Source of the DNA: Nephrocerus scutellatus
Lineage: Eukaryota; Arthropoda; Insecta; Diptera; Pipunculidae
Length of the DNA: 64,000 bases
NCBI GenBank assembly: GCA_947095585.1
Contig: OX352761.1
Span: 297,981 to 361,980, forward strand
Direction of reading: 5' to 3'
The position numbers and the translations under genes are program-made. The notes beneath the pieces were generated by a model that saw only the letters and a list, made by a program, of their open reading frames with translations, was not told the origin of the DNA and did not search any database. Position 1 is the stretch's first letter. Every line of letters begins with the position of its first letter. Positions 11,976 through 23,972 of this stretch are shown here, piece by piece.

Positions 11976-12854
11976 TAATCAAAAGTAAAGCCAACAATAT
12001 GGACTTATGAGCACAGTATTCTACTTATATACTGTACTATATACAGGCATACATATTACATATATCCAATTTTTATCTATGTATATACAGATTATTACTT
12101 TTTTATACTATCGTTAAGTATTGTTATTAAACAACGTCACAACAGCTAATCCAGATCACCGACAACAGTACAATCAATCAAAGCAAATCCATTGTTTGTG
12201 TCATTAACTCTTTCAAGTGGTTTCTGAAAATATTCCAGAAGTTTCCAATATCTCATTAATCAGACTTAAGCTTTTGGGATATTCGACGAACCGTTTGACC
12301 AACTGCAAGAGCTATCTCTGAACAACATTTTGTTTGTTTGGTTTTGTTTGTTTTATGTTTCATAAGCAAAGTCTAAGTGTATTGCTTTTTGGATGTTTAG
12401 CACATTCACAAAAAACATACATTCATATATTCGCATTATTTTTGTGGAAAACATTTTTTTAACATCACATTTTCTTACGACTTACGAATATGTAGAGAAA
12501 TTCAAAAAATTGCGGAATATACTCTCCACATGTTCATACTGTAAGCCAGTTCACGTATCTATATGCCAATAAAATTTGCACATACAACAATTCTGTGCGA
12601 TCTTGTGGATACAGATCAAACCAAATTTTTTTGGTTACATCTCGGCATCTCGCGTGGGATGACGTTACAGTCGCACTTTTTGACTAATTGGCAAATTTTA
12701 TAACAAAAATAATCACAATATTCGGACTTAATGTCGTTAAGGCAAATGCCTTAATACCACACCCTGAAGTTGCTGGCCTTAACAGCACTAAAGTCGCTAT
12801 TAGAAATATAGGTCTGCGACAAATTATCTCTTATGAACACCATTATGAGCTTAT
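11976..12854. other. Non-coding AT-rich DNA
   Basis: No gene recognised. Confidence 0.4.
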
Positions 12855-12916
12855 ACAGTGGAACTTTGTAAGAGCTTTTAAGTTGACAGTGGAACTTTGT
12901 AAGAGCTTTTAAGTTG
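12855..12916 (+). repeat. 31-bp perfect direct duplication
   Basis: Two adjacent copies of a 31-bp unit starting ACAGTGGAACTTTGTAAGAG. Confidence 0.95.
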
Positions 12917-14204
12917 ACCAAACTGAAAACCTATAATCAATTATCCCTTGAACACTTGAAGAAGACAAAAAAGATCATAAAAATGAAAACATAAGGAATA
13001 TAATCAACCATGAATTGCTTTATTAGACAATTCGGCCGAGCAGCCGAGCACTTTAAGGGTCCAGACCAGCCTCACCTAAATGATCCTGACTACACGATCT
13101 CAAAAAGGCCAACTTTCGGTGTCAAAGTTTTGACATTTTTAAAAAAAAAATTAATAGAGAATTCAAAAAATTCAGATTTCGTCTGCGGTTATCGTTGGAT
13201 CTTTTTAGTCTGTGGCACATACGCAGTTGCCGCTTGCCGCTCTCAATAAATTCAAGTTCCACATATCCCACCAACTAAATTCGGTCCAAATGGACAATTC
13301 TATAATTAAAATGCCCTCGAAAATTATTCCTATTTGAATAACGAAAAAAAAATCTTTCCTATTTCTAACAACGGGAATGATAATCTTTTTATTACTTAAA
13401 CGTTTCAGCGGCTCCAGCTGTTGGCAACTTGTTTAGCTCGCTGATGAGGTGGGAGATAGAACTCTTCCCCTCCATGGCACACAAACTATGTAAATCGTTC
13501 GGTTGACTTTCAATGCATTTTTTTTATTCTTTTTTGTTTGTTTACTGCAACCGAGCAAAGGGCAGACATTGATTGCACATTTTTCAGTGCATTCCTTACT
13601 CATAGTGTCTGTGGCATCCACAAGTTGTGTTACAGAAAACAGATGTCTCATGGGAGCAGAGCGGCAGCAGTCAGCAGTCAGCAGCTAATCGAAACGTACA
13701 AAGCTCAAACGTTCAACAAATTGTCTCGCTTCATTGATAATATCCGACACTCCAGTGCTGGATGGATGGATGGAGGACAGGCTGCTGATTGTTCTGGGAG
13801 GAGCATCGAATCAATTGAGGGAAATGTAGAAGTGCCTAACTGGAATGTATGTTCTTAGCATCGTTTTTCGAGTAACTTCTTGGTACTTCTTGGTAACGAA
13901 CAACATTTAGTTGAATAAATCAATCAATGACGTATTGTGTAGCCTTGAAAATATTTGTGCGGTGCTATCGGACGAAATTTTTAGGAAAATTTACTCAATA
14001 ATTGTTAAATAGGGTTAATTAAGTTTAATTAATGCTTTCAATAGAGATATGGCATTACGTAAATCGTACTATGTATAATCGGGTTTATCTGTATAACACA
14101 AACACAATAAGGAGCACCAATAAGAGTCAGATTTGCTACATTGTAGCATCACAAAATGGAAGATTCTTTAAAATGCGAGATTTGGTAAAAAAGGAATTTT
14201 TTAA
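12917..14204. other. Non-coding DNA, nothing recognised
   Basis: Frames of 60-106 codons at 13433-13858 overlap on both strands and show no domain. Confidence 0.4.
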
Positions 14205-14600
14205 TATTCGCGAGCTTTTTGACGTGGCAACGTCTCACTACAAGGTTTAAGGAGGTACATGTTCCAAAAGTAAAATGTTAAGTGACAAACTGTTAAATGT
14301 TAAATGTCCCACTGTTAAATGTCCCACTGTTAAATGTCCCACTGTTAATGAAACCATATTGAAACTATTTTGGGAACTAAGCTATTTCTCAGGCGATTCG
14401 CCTGAAATTCGGTATCTAGGACTATGATGCGACTATAAGACTTGCTCCTACGTAAGTTCTGGAATATGGTCATTTTGGTCTGGTATTTCGGGAGCAAACC
14501 AGCAGCGATTCGCATGAACATTTCCACAGACAAGAAGATATTTGTTTTCTTTTCTTTCGTCCCGGGCAGATGTTGTCACGCTTAAAAGCCACGGCAGTGT
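14205..14600 (+). mobile_element. TIR-like repeat D, copy 2
   Basis: The left end TTTTTGACGTGGCAACGTC (14216-14234) is imperfectly inverted to the right end GATGTTGTCACGCTTAAAAG (14569-14588). In between are an ACTGTTAAATGTCCC tandem repeat (14290-14345) and the GCGATTCGCCTGAAATTCGG block of copy 1. No coding capacity. Confidence 0.55.
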
Positions 14601-15319
14601 CTCCGATACAGCCTACCCTGCTCTTTTTAGTCCACAAGTCAAATTTTTATTTTTTGTTGTGTTGGTACACTTGCCGCTAATATATTTTGACGTTGGTAGC
14701 TCTAGTTTAAGTTAGTTTCGGTTCGGTGGCTGTATTCGCACACTTAGACGATCCATTGAGATACCATGGGGTCTTTACCCAGAAGCAGAACCCAATTTGA
14801 GCTTTTAAATCTCAGGATGCGATAAATTGTTCATAATGTAGTGGTCCAATTATTTTGGACTTCCACCTGCAGGAGCCAGGTATGAGCACAGGAAATGGCA
14901 TACTATCTCTTTCTTCTCGACATCTTTATGCAGAAGTAATTGTTGTAATTGCAGATGTTGTCACGCTTAAAAGCCACGGCAGTGTCTCCGATACAGCCTA
15001 CCCTGCTCTTTTTAGTCCACAAGTCAAATTTTTATTTTTTGTTGTGTTGGTACACTTGCCGCTAATATATTTTGACGTTGGTAGCTCTAGTTTAAGTTAG
15101 TTTCGGTTCGGTGGCTGTATTCGCACACTTAGACGATCCATTGAGATACCATGGGGTCTTTACCCAGAAGCAGAACCCAATTTGAGCTTTTAAATCTCAG
15201 GATCCGATAAATTGTTCATAATGTAGTGGTCCAATTATTGTGGACTTCCACCTGCAAGAGCCAGGTATGAGCACAGGAACTTTCACTTTCTTCTCGACAT
15301 CTTTATGCAGAAGTAATTG
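14566..15319 (+). repeat. Tandem duplication of a ~375-bp unit
   Basis: 14566-14942 and 14951-15319 are nearly identical direct copies. Differences are one GATGCG/GATCCG change, TTTTGG/TTGTGG, and a short gap near the right end. On the minus strand the unit carries the C-terminal and 3' part of a LINE. Confidence 0.9.
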
Positions 15320-15545
15320 AATTCAAGACTCAGCCTTCTCGAATGTACTCCAAAAAGGGTGCGTCCTGTTAATATCCAACTTTGGCCATACTTGTTTTGC
15401 TATACTACATGTAGTGGCAAACGTCCACCTCCCATTTGTAGCCCCCGCAAACCTGCCCTTTTGGGAGCAGTTAAAGATTTGTGCAATTTCAAGCTAGATC
15501 GTCTGCCTTGCAGTCTCCCACGATGTCAGAGTCAACAGAGAACCA
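14590..15545 (-). pseudogene. Jockey-superfamily LINE, RNase H tail and 3' end
   Basis: From 15545 downward, minus frames read DSDIVGDCKADDLA (the RNase H motif, normally HSD-GN-KADELA), then fragments of the C-terminal region, ending with WVLLLGKDPMVSQWIV and CEYSHRTETNLN, a familiar LINE 3'-end peptide in fly genomes. Stops and frameshifts throughout. The 3' part is present twice through the tandem duplication. Confidence 0.55.
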
Positions 15546-16195
15546 CACTATGAGGAGATCGAAATACTCGCTAATACTGTTAAAAGATGTGAGGCGGCTT
15601 AACACCACCCTTTACGTCAGTGAGACCTATTTCAGTGACTTGATGGCCCTTGGCTATTTACATAGATTAGAATATCAGTTTCTGATATTATTTATTATGT
15701 TTAAGCCAGGTCAGTGCCTCCTCTATTTCTATCACCTTAGCCTGATAAACACTGCAATAATCTGGAAGACGAACGCCCATGAAGACGTTGAAGAAGATTG
15801 TTGAATTACTCGATGATGATCCAGATCTGCTCAAGCTGGTCATAACTAGTGATAAAATATTCCTGTATGACTTCAATGACGTCGAAACTAAGGCCCAATA
15901 GTTCGAAGCTGACTGGGATGGGCCACGTTCTTTGAATTATGCAGCGACCAGGTTTAATCAGAATAACCGGAGATTTTCTTGAGCGACATACATTTTTTTG
16001 AAAAATCTAAATAATAGCATTTATAATTTTTCATCAGTGTAACTTCATTCTGATCGACTTCAATGATGGATTAATAGTTCTGCGCTGTACACGTGATTTT
16101 GTAAGTTTATCATTCTTTTCACTTTAAATCGTCAATCTTTTCACTTTAGGGTTTATCATGCAACTTCATATTCAGACATTTCCTCGAAACTAACA
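15546..16195. other. Non-coding DNA
   Basis: No gene recognised; a short CTTTTCACTTTA direct repeat lies at 16115-16150. Confidence 0.4.
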
Positions 16196-16600
16196 AAACG
16201 ACCCATTAAAATTGTCCATGTAAATTCTCTAATAACCAAATGACAGAAGGTTGTGACAGCTTGTTCAATGCGTAGACTGTCTTCGTCACCAAACGACATT
16301 TTCACAATAAACGCTGAAAAATACAAACACATGCGAACACTGAGCAGAAAATCCACCACCAAATGGTATGGGGAAAGCAGCAAGCAGAAAGCAGGAACAT
16401 CGGGCACATTTTTTAAAAAATTGATATGGAAGCCCCCAGCCTGATCTTTCCAAATTTTTTTAGCAAGTGTTGTCACCTCAGATACACATATATATGCAAA
16501 GTTTAAATAAAATCAGGTTATAGGAAGTGGGCTAAAACTGATCACAAGATTCCACGTCAGACGGACAAACAAACAAATCCACGGGCACGCGAAGATAATA
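16196..16600 (+). repeat. Dispersed repeat A, copy 2
   Basis: It matches 1318-1545 at the start (AACCCATTAAAATTG..., ATGTAAATTCTCTAATAAC) and at 16430-16520, and matches 4313-4375 at GGAAGTGGGCTAAAACTGATCACAAG. It has an extra about 170 bp in the middle. Confidence 0.55.
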
Positions 16601-17697
16601 CAGAGAATTTAAAAATATGAATCTGCGAATAAAAATAAGAACCTCTCCTATCTACAGAATTTACCCAAAATACAATACGTTAGTATGGGATTTCTATATT
16701 TCGAGCGTATTTAGGCGGATGAGGAATTCACATTTTGGCATTAGGTTTTGGCATTGACAACGGGTAACAGTTGTTGCTGCCGGTTGATTCACTCAAATAA
16801 TAACTCACTTGCTTACTCACATTTTGTGATGTATTTGTGTGTGTAATGTATTGCTTATTAATAAAAGTTTAGCGTAAGTGAACTTAATTTCCATAGAAAT
16901 GAAATAAATAGAAGGAACTAAATGAATATAAGATGCTCCTTGATGATATAATTATGGTCCATACTTTCTTCGTGTATAATATATTATCCATATATACTCG
17001 TATATTATTGCGAGCTCGAAGGGCGAAGCTTATATTCAGCCTAAGCCAGAGAACCTGCACTTGGCACAGTTCTTAGCAACTTATCATTTGCCACACTAGC
17101 TTGACAATATTCTAGGTAAAAACCTCATAATATTCTCTTTCAAAAGATCCAACTAAACTCAGGCTTTGAAACAAAGTGACCACCCGGTTCATAGTCGCAG
17201 CTGAAAAATTTACGTGGATTTTGCTTAATTTTGCTTTCTCTGCAGCTATGTAAACAAACTAAACCTACCTAAACCTAACTAAACTAATTGGGGCTCGAAA
17301 AACTAAGCTAAAAGCTAATGCATCCCCAGCGTGTGATGTTATGGCGTGCTTATTGAAATGGCGAAATTTTTGGCCTATTCTTCTTTAAGGATGAAGATTG
17401 AATCGGAGTAAGGGTCAACAGGAATGCATGATAACCAACTTTTTTGGGCAGAATTTGTTGAATTCCACTTAGGCACGCTTTGTGATTCCTTACAGGTTGT
17501 GCGGCAATCGATTTTTTGCGCACTAAGTTCAATAATCGTGTAATCAGCCGTTGTTTGCTGATGTAGCTTTACCTTGGCGGAGATGAGATTTGGCGCCAAT
17601 GGAATGTTTTTGTTGGGCTACCGGTAAAGGTTAATGTTACACTTCGAATCTTAAAAGAAATCAGTTTGTGAAGCACAAGAAAGAGCTATTGCTAAAA
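16601..17697. other. Non-coding; contains a 23-bp block shared with 38.9 kb
   Basis: CGAAGGGCGAAGCTTATATTCAG at about 17018-17040 recurs at 38941-38963. Nothing else recognised. Confidence 0.45.
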
Positions 17698-17982
17698 TGA
17701 GGGCGCCGTGGCTCTAGTGGTTAGTGCGTTGGACATTTCGGCAGGAGGTTAGAATCCCAGAAACACGGTCCCACATCTCGCGAATGTCTGACAAACGTCT
17801 TGTAACTTGTAACGGAAAGCTTCTCAATGCGCCATTCTGATACGGCATTAAATTGTAGGTCATTTCCTTTTGTGTACGAAAATATAGTCATAGCCTGCAC
17901 AGCACGGATAGTCGGGAGAAGTAAAGCCTTGGACCGTACCGTTCTGTAGCGCCGCCAAATATTATTTATTATTATATTATTC
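17698..17982 (+). mobile_element. tRNA-derived SINE, copy 1 (near full length)
   Basis: The head has a pol III A box (TGGCTCTAGTGG, 17709-17720) and a B box (GGTTAGAATCC, 17747-17757). The body contains CGGAAAGCTTCTCAATGCGCC and GTAAAGCCTTGGACCG. It ends in an ATT-rich tail (17957-17982). Partial copies at 45.55 kb (+) and 49.15 kb (-) share head or body and, in the minus copy, the ATT tail. Confidence 0.8.
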
Positions 17983-18335
17983 CTGAAATAGAGGGTCAAG
18001 CCACCGAAAATATACTAAATAGTTGCGAAAAGCCAGCCGAGTGAGCAATTTGAATAAAATTATATTACATTACTAAGCTGACGGTTTGAAAAAAATTGTA
18101 TTACATAACTAATGGGATGATTTACTATTTTCAACAAAGTATTAAACTTTAAAAAATACTGAACGTTGTTTATTTTATAACAATTTTAAAAGGAAACCAG
18201 ACGATGGCCTCCATATTTAGTTATGTCCTATATCCAGTTGTGGGTCCTAGGGCCTCTACTACTTCATATTTACTTCTATTAATACTTCGTCTATAAAAAA
18301 CGTCTGTAAAAAAGCACCATTTGGACCACCGCACC
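17983..18335. other. Non-coding AT-rich DNA
   Basis: Nothing recognised. Confidence 0.4.
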
Positions 18336-18443
18336 GGGTCGTTATAAGTTTACCTATAATCAAGGGAAGCAATTTTCCAAAAATATTGTATGAGAATTTT
18401 GGAAAATCTCTTTCCTTGATTATAGGTAAACTTATAAAGACCC
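18336..18443 (+). repeat. 108-nt near-perfect hairpin
   Basis: The arms 18336-18384 and 18396-18443 pair over about 48 bp with only a few mismatches, starting GGGTC/GACCC and including TTATAAGTTTACCTATAATC. The loop is about 10 nt. This shape suits a small-RNA precursor or a minimal foldback element. Confidence 0.9.
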
Positions 18444-20284
18444 TTGATAAAAATTTTAATTTTAATAACATAATCTCCGCCATTGCAGTTTGAGTTAAAG
18501 AGGAATATTTTTTTAAATCTTAACGTTATTATTGTTAACTCCTTAAGAGGGGATTTAAGAAATAAATAAAAGCTATTTTAGAAAGCTCTAGTGGTAAATC
18601 AATCAATTTGTGTTCGTTTTGTCTGTATGATACTTAAATATACGTTAAAAATCAGCACAAATGTGTATATAATGGTAAACCACAAGAGTCGATTGTTGGA
18701 CCTGTGTCATTTTTTATTGATAAATATCAAGAATAATGTAAACAATTCTCCTTAATACCTCAATTAGTCAACATACCTAAACTGTTTAAATCCTTATTCA
18801 AAAATTGCATATCCTGATCCGTTATAACACACACAACATGACGTTCCCTTCGTTCCCGATTGTGTTCATTCGTTGTTTGAGGAATTTTCTTGCAAAATTA
18901 GTTTCGTTTTCACACAAAAAATCTTTTCAGTCTTAAAACTTTCATTTTTATATTCGAGAGATTGTTGAAATTTTTCTAAATTCTTATTACGGTGATGGCG
19001 CACGCTAATGTGTGTGTTTGTGTATTTGTGTGTGAGTAATAAACACAATTTTAAACGCACGCGAAGGCACAAGAAAAAAAATTTTAAATCTTATACGTAA
19101 ATGTTTAAATTAAGGAAATGACGTCACGCAATTTTTTTTTCAAAGTTAAAGTTTTTTGTTTCTTTTCGATTTTGGTGTGCCGACGTTTTTAACTTTAAAA
19201 TGTTAAACAATATATTGAATAATTAATTGTTCGTAATTCATAAATTTTTTAGAAAATTTCTTTCGTGTGGGTATTTTGTTTGTTTCTTAGAAATACTAAT
19301 TTTTGAATGCACTATAATTCCGTTATAATATACTTGCAGGTATCCTCAATCAATTGCGATTTTGTTAACTTCCGTTTTGCAGGATTATTTACTTATCTGT
19401 GTGTGTGTGTGTGTTTGTATAAATATTTGTATAAGCAGCAACGATTAGCAAAAAGTGTTCGTTAATATTCGTATACCGGCCTTTCGTCTGGCCTTTTTTT
19501 AATGCACGGTTTTTGGCCGAACTGGAAAATTTTTCGGAAAATTGAAATTTCGGAAAGCGAAAATTTCCCGCCGATATTGCCGTTCAAATGACACGAGGAT
19601 ATGGATATTTATCGAAACAAAAAGAGGGAAAAGGAAATTCGTTTTTTCCTCTGCCTTCTTCTCCTCCTTTCCTTTTTTTTTTGCTATGAATTTTGCGGTT
19701 ATTTGAGATCTTTCGTTTCGGTCGGACACCGATTGACTAATTCGTTGTGCGAAGCTTTCTCAGCGTAATTGACGATTGTTCAATTAACGGATGTTCAGAA
19801 GCTCAAGCTGTTGCTCTGGCTAGTGGAGCTGGGATGGTGGAGGTGGTGTCGAGAACATTTTTTTGCATTTCCAACGGCAACAGAGTGGTCGAGAGCGTTC
19901 GTTCAAAGCTTTGCAAAGTCTTGCAGCTGTCACCACTTTGTTGGTCTGCTGGCTGGTTGGTCATTTCCTCGTAATTCTATTTTTACGCGCACTTCGAAGC
20001 TTTGGCGGTTTTGTTATTTTACTTTTTGTGGAACGTCTCGAAGAAATGGCGTTTTGTGGAAAGTCTTTTGGGTGGCTGGCAAAATTATGATGCTACAGGT
20101 AGGCGGGTGCGCGGTGCGTCGCGTCTTTTTCATGTTCACACACATATGTACAACAAAAAGCAGCTAATTAATGAATGAAAAATACTTTTAATTTAATTAG
20201 CTAGCAATTAATTGAGTGCACATTAATAGTTCTCTTTTGATATTTAGCCATTTTATTATTATTCGGTTCAGTTATTATTCCATA
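18444..20284. other. Non-coding; GT run and a GC-richer block
   Basis: A (GT)n run lies at 19398-19414. A GC-richer stretch about 19690-20110 has three overlapping frames (75, 132 and 75 codons) without recognisable domains. A promoter or 5' exon there is possible but unsupported. Confidence 0.35.
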
Positions 20285-20345
20285 TAGTTACAGTGTGGAT
20301 GAAAAGTTTGCGGTCTGCCAAAAAAATAGTAACTCTGCGATATTT
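20285..20345 (+). mobile_element. Mariner-like terminal repeat remnant
   Basis: GTGGATGAAAAGTTTGCGGT resembles mariner inverted-repeat ends and the 56.63-kb end (AAAAAGTTTGCGGTATATAC). No transposase is attached. Confidence 0.35.
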
Positions 20346-20559
20346 CATTCATGTGTTGCATTTAGTTCTGGTCAGACATGTGCGTTAGTGACGTTAGTTT
20401 TTTTTTTGTTTTTTGTTTGAATTTCTTTTGCACTTAACAGATTTATCCTAAGTGTTATACTTTTTGAGTTATTTGCAAAAACTCGAAAAACTGTCTAAGT
20501 AAACTGTCACTTCCGGCTGTCAGATTTCCGTCAGAATCATCTGGACCCTCACAATTTAT

Positions 20560-20660
20560 GTAAACAGCTTAAATATGAAATTTCATCCCGATAAGTTCAG
20601 CCGCCTGGGCTGTAGAGTGGACAGAGACAGACATACAGACAGGACGGATAGGCAGAGATA
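20560..20660 (+). repeat. Dispersed repeat ending in CAGA units
   Basis: AATATGAAATTTCATCCCGA is followed by ACAGAGACAGACATACAGAC, an arrangement common in fly repeats where a conserved block ends in a CAGA microsatellite. Confidence 0.4.
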
Positions 20661-20988
20661 TTTTTATTTTCGCTTTTTCTGACTCAGGAGATATGGGTAA
20701 ATCTGCAAAAATCCCGAGTTCGAAATTTCGATTACTACTATATTACTATACTTCCTTTTACTATGTAAAAGATAGATAGATAATAGATAGTATTTTTATT
20801 ATTCATTAACAAAAATAAATTCTAAAATATAAGTATAAGTTTATACTTTGTAAATTTAAGCCGTCTGTCCGAGTTTGACGATACTATTATGCTCATAAAG
20901 ATTCTTCGACTATTGCTCTTTTGTATTTTAACGCTTTTTGACAATAATTGTGCAGTTTGTTCTAGTCATAAGTTGTTTCTTAATATAT

Positions 20989-21346
20989 AAAAAAAAAAAA
21001 AAAAAAAAAAAAAAATTGTTTATCAGTATTTTTTAAATTATTTTTATAATTTGTAATATTTTCTTGGTCAAGGTTTTTTGTAGTTTTCCCTGACCATGAT
21101 TCATTGATAAAAGTATTTGGACTCGCGTCGTTCTAAATTCGTGTTCGTTTTTCCTATTGCTTTTCCAATGAATCAGGGAGAATTCTGAGAAAATAAATTG
21201 AAACCGGCTACAAACGTGAGGAATGTGATATATTGTAAATCACATTCTTTCGATTTTTATTTTATTTTGAATTTAATAAAGGGCTTAGCCCAACTTATTG
21301 CCGTGACGTAAGTCATTCAGGGAGTCATCCCTTGGCAATAAGTCTC

Positions 21347-21376
<30 letters not shown>
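20989..21376 (+). mobile_element. Retroposon-like segment bounded by poly(A) runs
   Basis: A27 (20989-21015) and A25 (21352-21376), both preceded by TATAT, frame a 336-bp non-coding segment. It contains a 9-bp-stem hairpin (21221-21247) and a TTATTGCC/GGCAATAA stem near the 3' end. A poly(A)-tailed insertion into an A-rich site would produce this; family unknown. Confidence 0.35.
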
Positions 21377-21377
<1 letters not shown>

Positions 21378-21989
21378 TCAACCAACTTATAATTTTAATC
21401 GAATTTCAGCCTCCTCCAGAATTTCCTTCCCAAATAGCTAACACCTAAATTCGCGTAGAATTGGGCACCTGCCCAATTAGAAGTGAAAGGTGTCCTTTCT
21501 CTAGCAGATTATACAAAGTGCAAACGCCTGGCAAATCTTCTTGGTGTGGTATGAAATTTAAATTCATAATTTCTCCTCTTGAAAAGAATGAAGATATTAC
21601 ATCAGTCGCTGAAGTAGTTACTGTCGCAAACGTTTTGGTTGAGGTTTGAATATAATGCTCTGTGTACTGAGCTTTTTACATTTTCGATGCTGTCAATATG
21701 CATTTTCTTATCCAGCTTCGTTAGTAAAATATACAGCTCTTTCTTTCAATTGTGTTTGTTATCCGAGGGTGTGTCAAAGATTCTGTCATTCTTCAAACCA
21801 AAGTATTTTTGTACTCCGCTATATGTAAAGTCAACCTTTCCTCGACCATAGACAGAGCTTTCAGTATATAATCGAAATTAAGTTTTAAGGTATTCATAAA
21901 CTGATCTTCCCCCATTCTCAACTAGTAGCAAACTATTTGATGTGGATTATGGCAGTTAAGGTATCTGTTTCAAAAAGAATTGCAGCTTC
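21377..21989. other. Non-coding DNA
   Basis: Broken minus-strand frames exist but I recognised no domain. Confidence 0.35.
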
Positions 21990-23225
21990 CATCTATTCGA
22001 TGAACCAATTAGAGTAATGTCAATGTTGATGAGATAATTAGTGTCGTTGTAGAAGAAAGCTCCCATATGGAGCTTCCGCCTTTGGGAGAGGGCTGGACAT
22101 ATACAGAGAAGTGGACGTTAGTCTCCTTCTCCTCCTCATCCATGCAGCTTCTGCAGAAGTCATTCGAAAAGACTCGCAATCTTGCTACTGCATGCCTGCC
22201 TATGAGACAGTGTCCAGTGATGACACCTTCAATAGCGATCTTTTTTGAGAGATCAAACACTTGGAGCGTTTCGGATCCTGCTTGGGCCAGATCTGCTTTG
22301 TCGCTGTGCAAGTTGTACCGTTTGACCATCTACAGTTAGTTTTTAACGCTAGCATCGTGCTTTAACAAGAATTTTCATGTAGTGATTGGGATGCATATGG
22401 AACCATATTCAGGTAAGAAGGGTAGTGTAGTTCCTTGCTTGGCGAGTTCGTCAGCCATACACTTACCCGAATTGTCTCTGTGCAATGGCACCCAACACAG
22501 ATGGTATAGAACTACTCCGCCATCTCCACGAGAGATAAACGGCAGTTAAGGGCTAAAACTGAACTTGTGGAGACTGATTTCAGGGATTTCAGTGCAGCTT
22601 GGCTATCCGAGAATATACGGATATTCTTAGCGGATATGACCTGGAAAACACTACATTGATTTGGAAGACGGAAAGAGAGGCTAATGTGTGAATGTGTTCA
22701 TCTTCCAGGTAGGCGTCTTCGTCCTAGAATGATCTGAAGGGGAGGTGACCTGGAAGTTTTTGTTGAAATGGAGTTGCGGAATGGTGTAGTCTATGCTGTC
22801 TGGGATCCTGACAAAATTCAGGATAGAGGAGGGACCGATTTCATTTCTATTCCACTGGGAGATATCATTAAGGCGAATGCCGAACTAGCAGCTACTTGCT
22901 TGCTGTAAATGTCGAGTGGTGTAAGGTCGAACAGGATGACCAATGCGGCAGAGGGGGTTGTACGATGTGCTCCGCTCATGCATAGACTAGCTGATCTTTG
23001 GAATTTGCTTACTATGTCAAGGTTTACTTTTTTATTTAAGGCAGTCACACCGTATAGAAGAGTAGGTTTTACAACCGCTATATATATGCGGCTACCAATG
23101 GCTTTTTTGCATGAGAAGAGTGCCACTGTGGCTTTACGAACTCTTTCTTGTATGTTAGGTTTTCAGCTCAGCTTCCTGTCCGAACCCGCGGCATGCGATA
23201 TATCAATGTATCTGGGAATCTGAAA
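21990..23225 (-). pseudogene. Jockey-superfamily LINE with RNase H, 3' half
   Basis: Minus-strand order: RT tail AVVKPTLLYGVTALNKK and FQRSASLCMSGAHRTTPSA (22860-23100), PLDIYSKQ, then RNase H IRIFSDSQAALKSLKS (about 22600) and KCMADELAKQGTT (about 22440). Last is the C-terminal zinc-binding GHCLIGRH...CRSCMDEEEKET-H (22120-22250). This is the layout of I/LOA-like LINEs that keep an RNase H. Frameshifts separate the blocks, and the last Cys of the finger region is not intact. Confidence 0.75.
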
Positions 23226-23234
23226 CGATTCCAT

Positions 23235-23670
23235 CGTCGTTAAAAGAAGGCATTCATTAAAAGAAGGCTCGCCAAGAAAGGTGATTTGAGCAATTGCGAA
23301 AACTGGAGAGGAATTACCCTGCTAAACACTATAAACAAAGTGATCTCCTCTATAATAGCTAGGCGCTTACGTTAGAGCCAATTTTGAGAAATGAACAAGC
23401 AGGATTTCGCCCAAACCGTTGTTGTACTGATCAAATTAACACCCTGCGTATAATCATTGAACAGTCAGTTGAGTATCGCTCTCTTCTGTATATGGTTTTT
23501 GTAGATTTTAAACGCGCTTTTGATAGCGTGGGCCGAAACATGATGTGGCAGATTTTGTCTAGCTATGTAGTTCCGGAAAAACACATCAATATCGGAATTA
23601 TCGGATTTATCGGATATATCGGAACACGGATTTCTCCGATCTTTCCGATTTATTCGACATCATAAAAAAA
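23235..23670 (+). pseudogene. RTE-like reverse transcriptase fragment
   Basis: It reads GDLSNCENWRGITLLNTINK and ISSIIARRL, then after a break NEQAGFRPNRCCTDQINTLR, MVFVDFKRAFDSVGR (motif A) and SSYVVPEK. It is then lost in an ATCGGA-type microsatellite (23588-23645). Only the RT N-terminal half is present. Confidence 0.75.
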
Positions 23671-23972
23671 CACGCCCACTATCTATGCAGAAAGTGTATT
23701 GACTGGTTATCATAGAGTTCACTTACGATTCGTTAAGTTTTCGATCACTTTCACCCGCATAGACGTCAGCGATTCAGTGTGTCCCATACTTTTGTAGATT
23801 ACTATTTGTTTTTGGTTATGAAACAGAGAAAAATGCTGATGCAGATAAAATTTTATTATAACAGTTTGTTGTAATTTGGCAAACATGAGCAAGCATTTCG
23901 TTGACATTTCACACTAGCACGCGAAAGTCTATTATAATCAACCCTTAAGACTATTATAGTTGTCGCTTTAAG
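23671..23972. other. Non-coding DNA
   Basis: Nothing recognised. Confidence 0.35.

Noticed and set aside
17698..17760. A functional tRNA gene at the SINE head
   Set aside because: A and B boxes are present but no complete acceptor stem or anticodon arm could be folded, and the sequence continues into a repeated body with an ATT tail.
19747..20167. Overlapping ORFs of 75, 132 and 75 codons as a possible gene
   Set aside because: Three frames are open at once in a GC-richer stretch, with no domain, no start context and no splice signals that link to other coding sequence.
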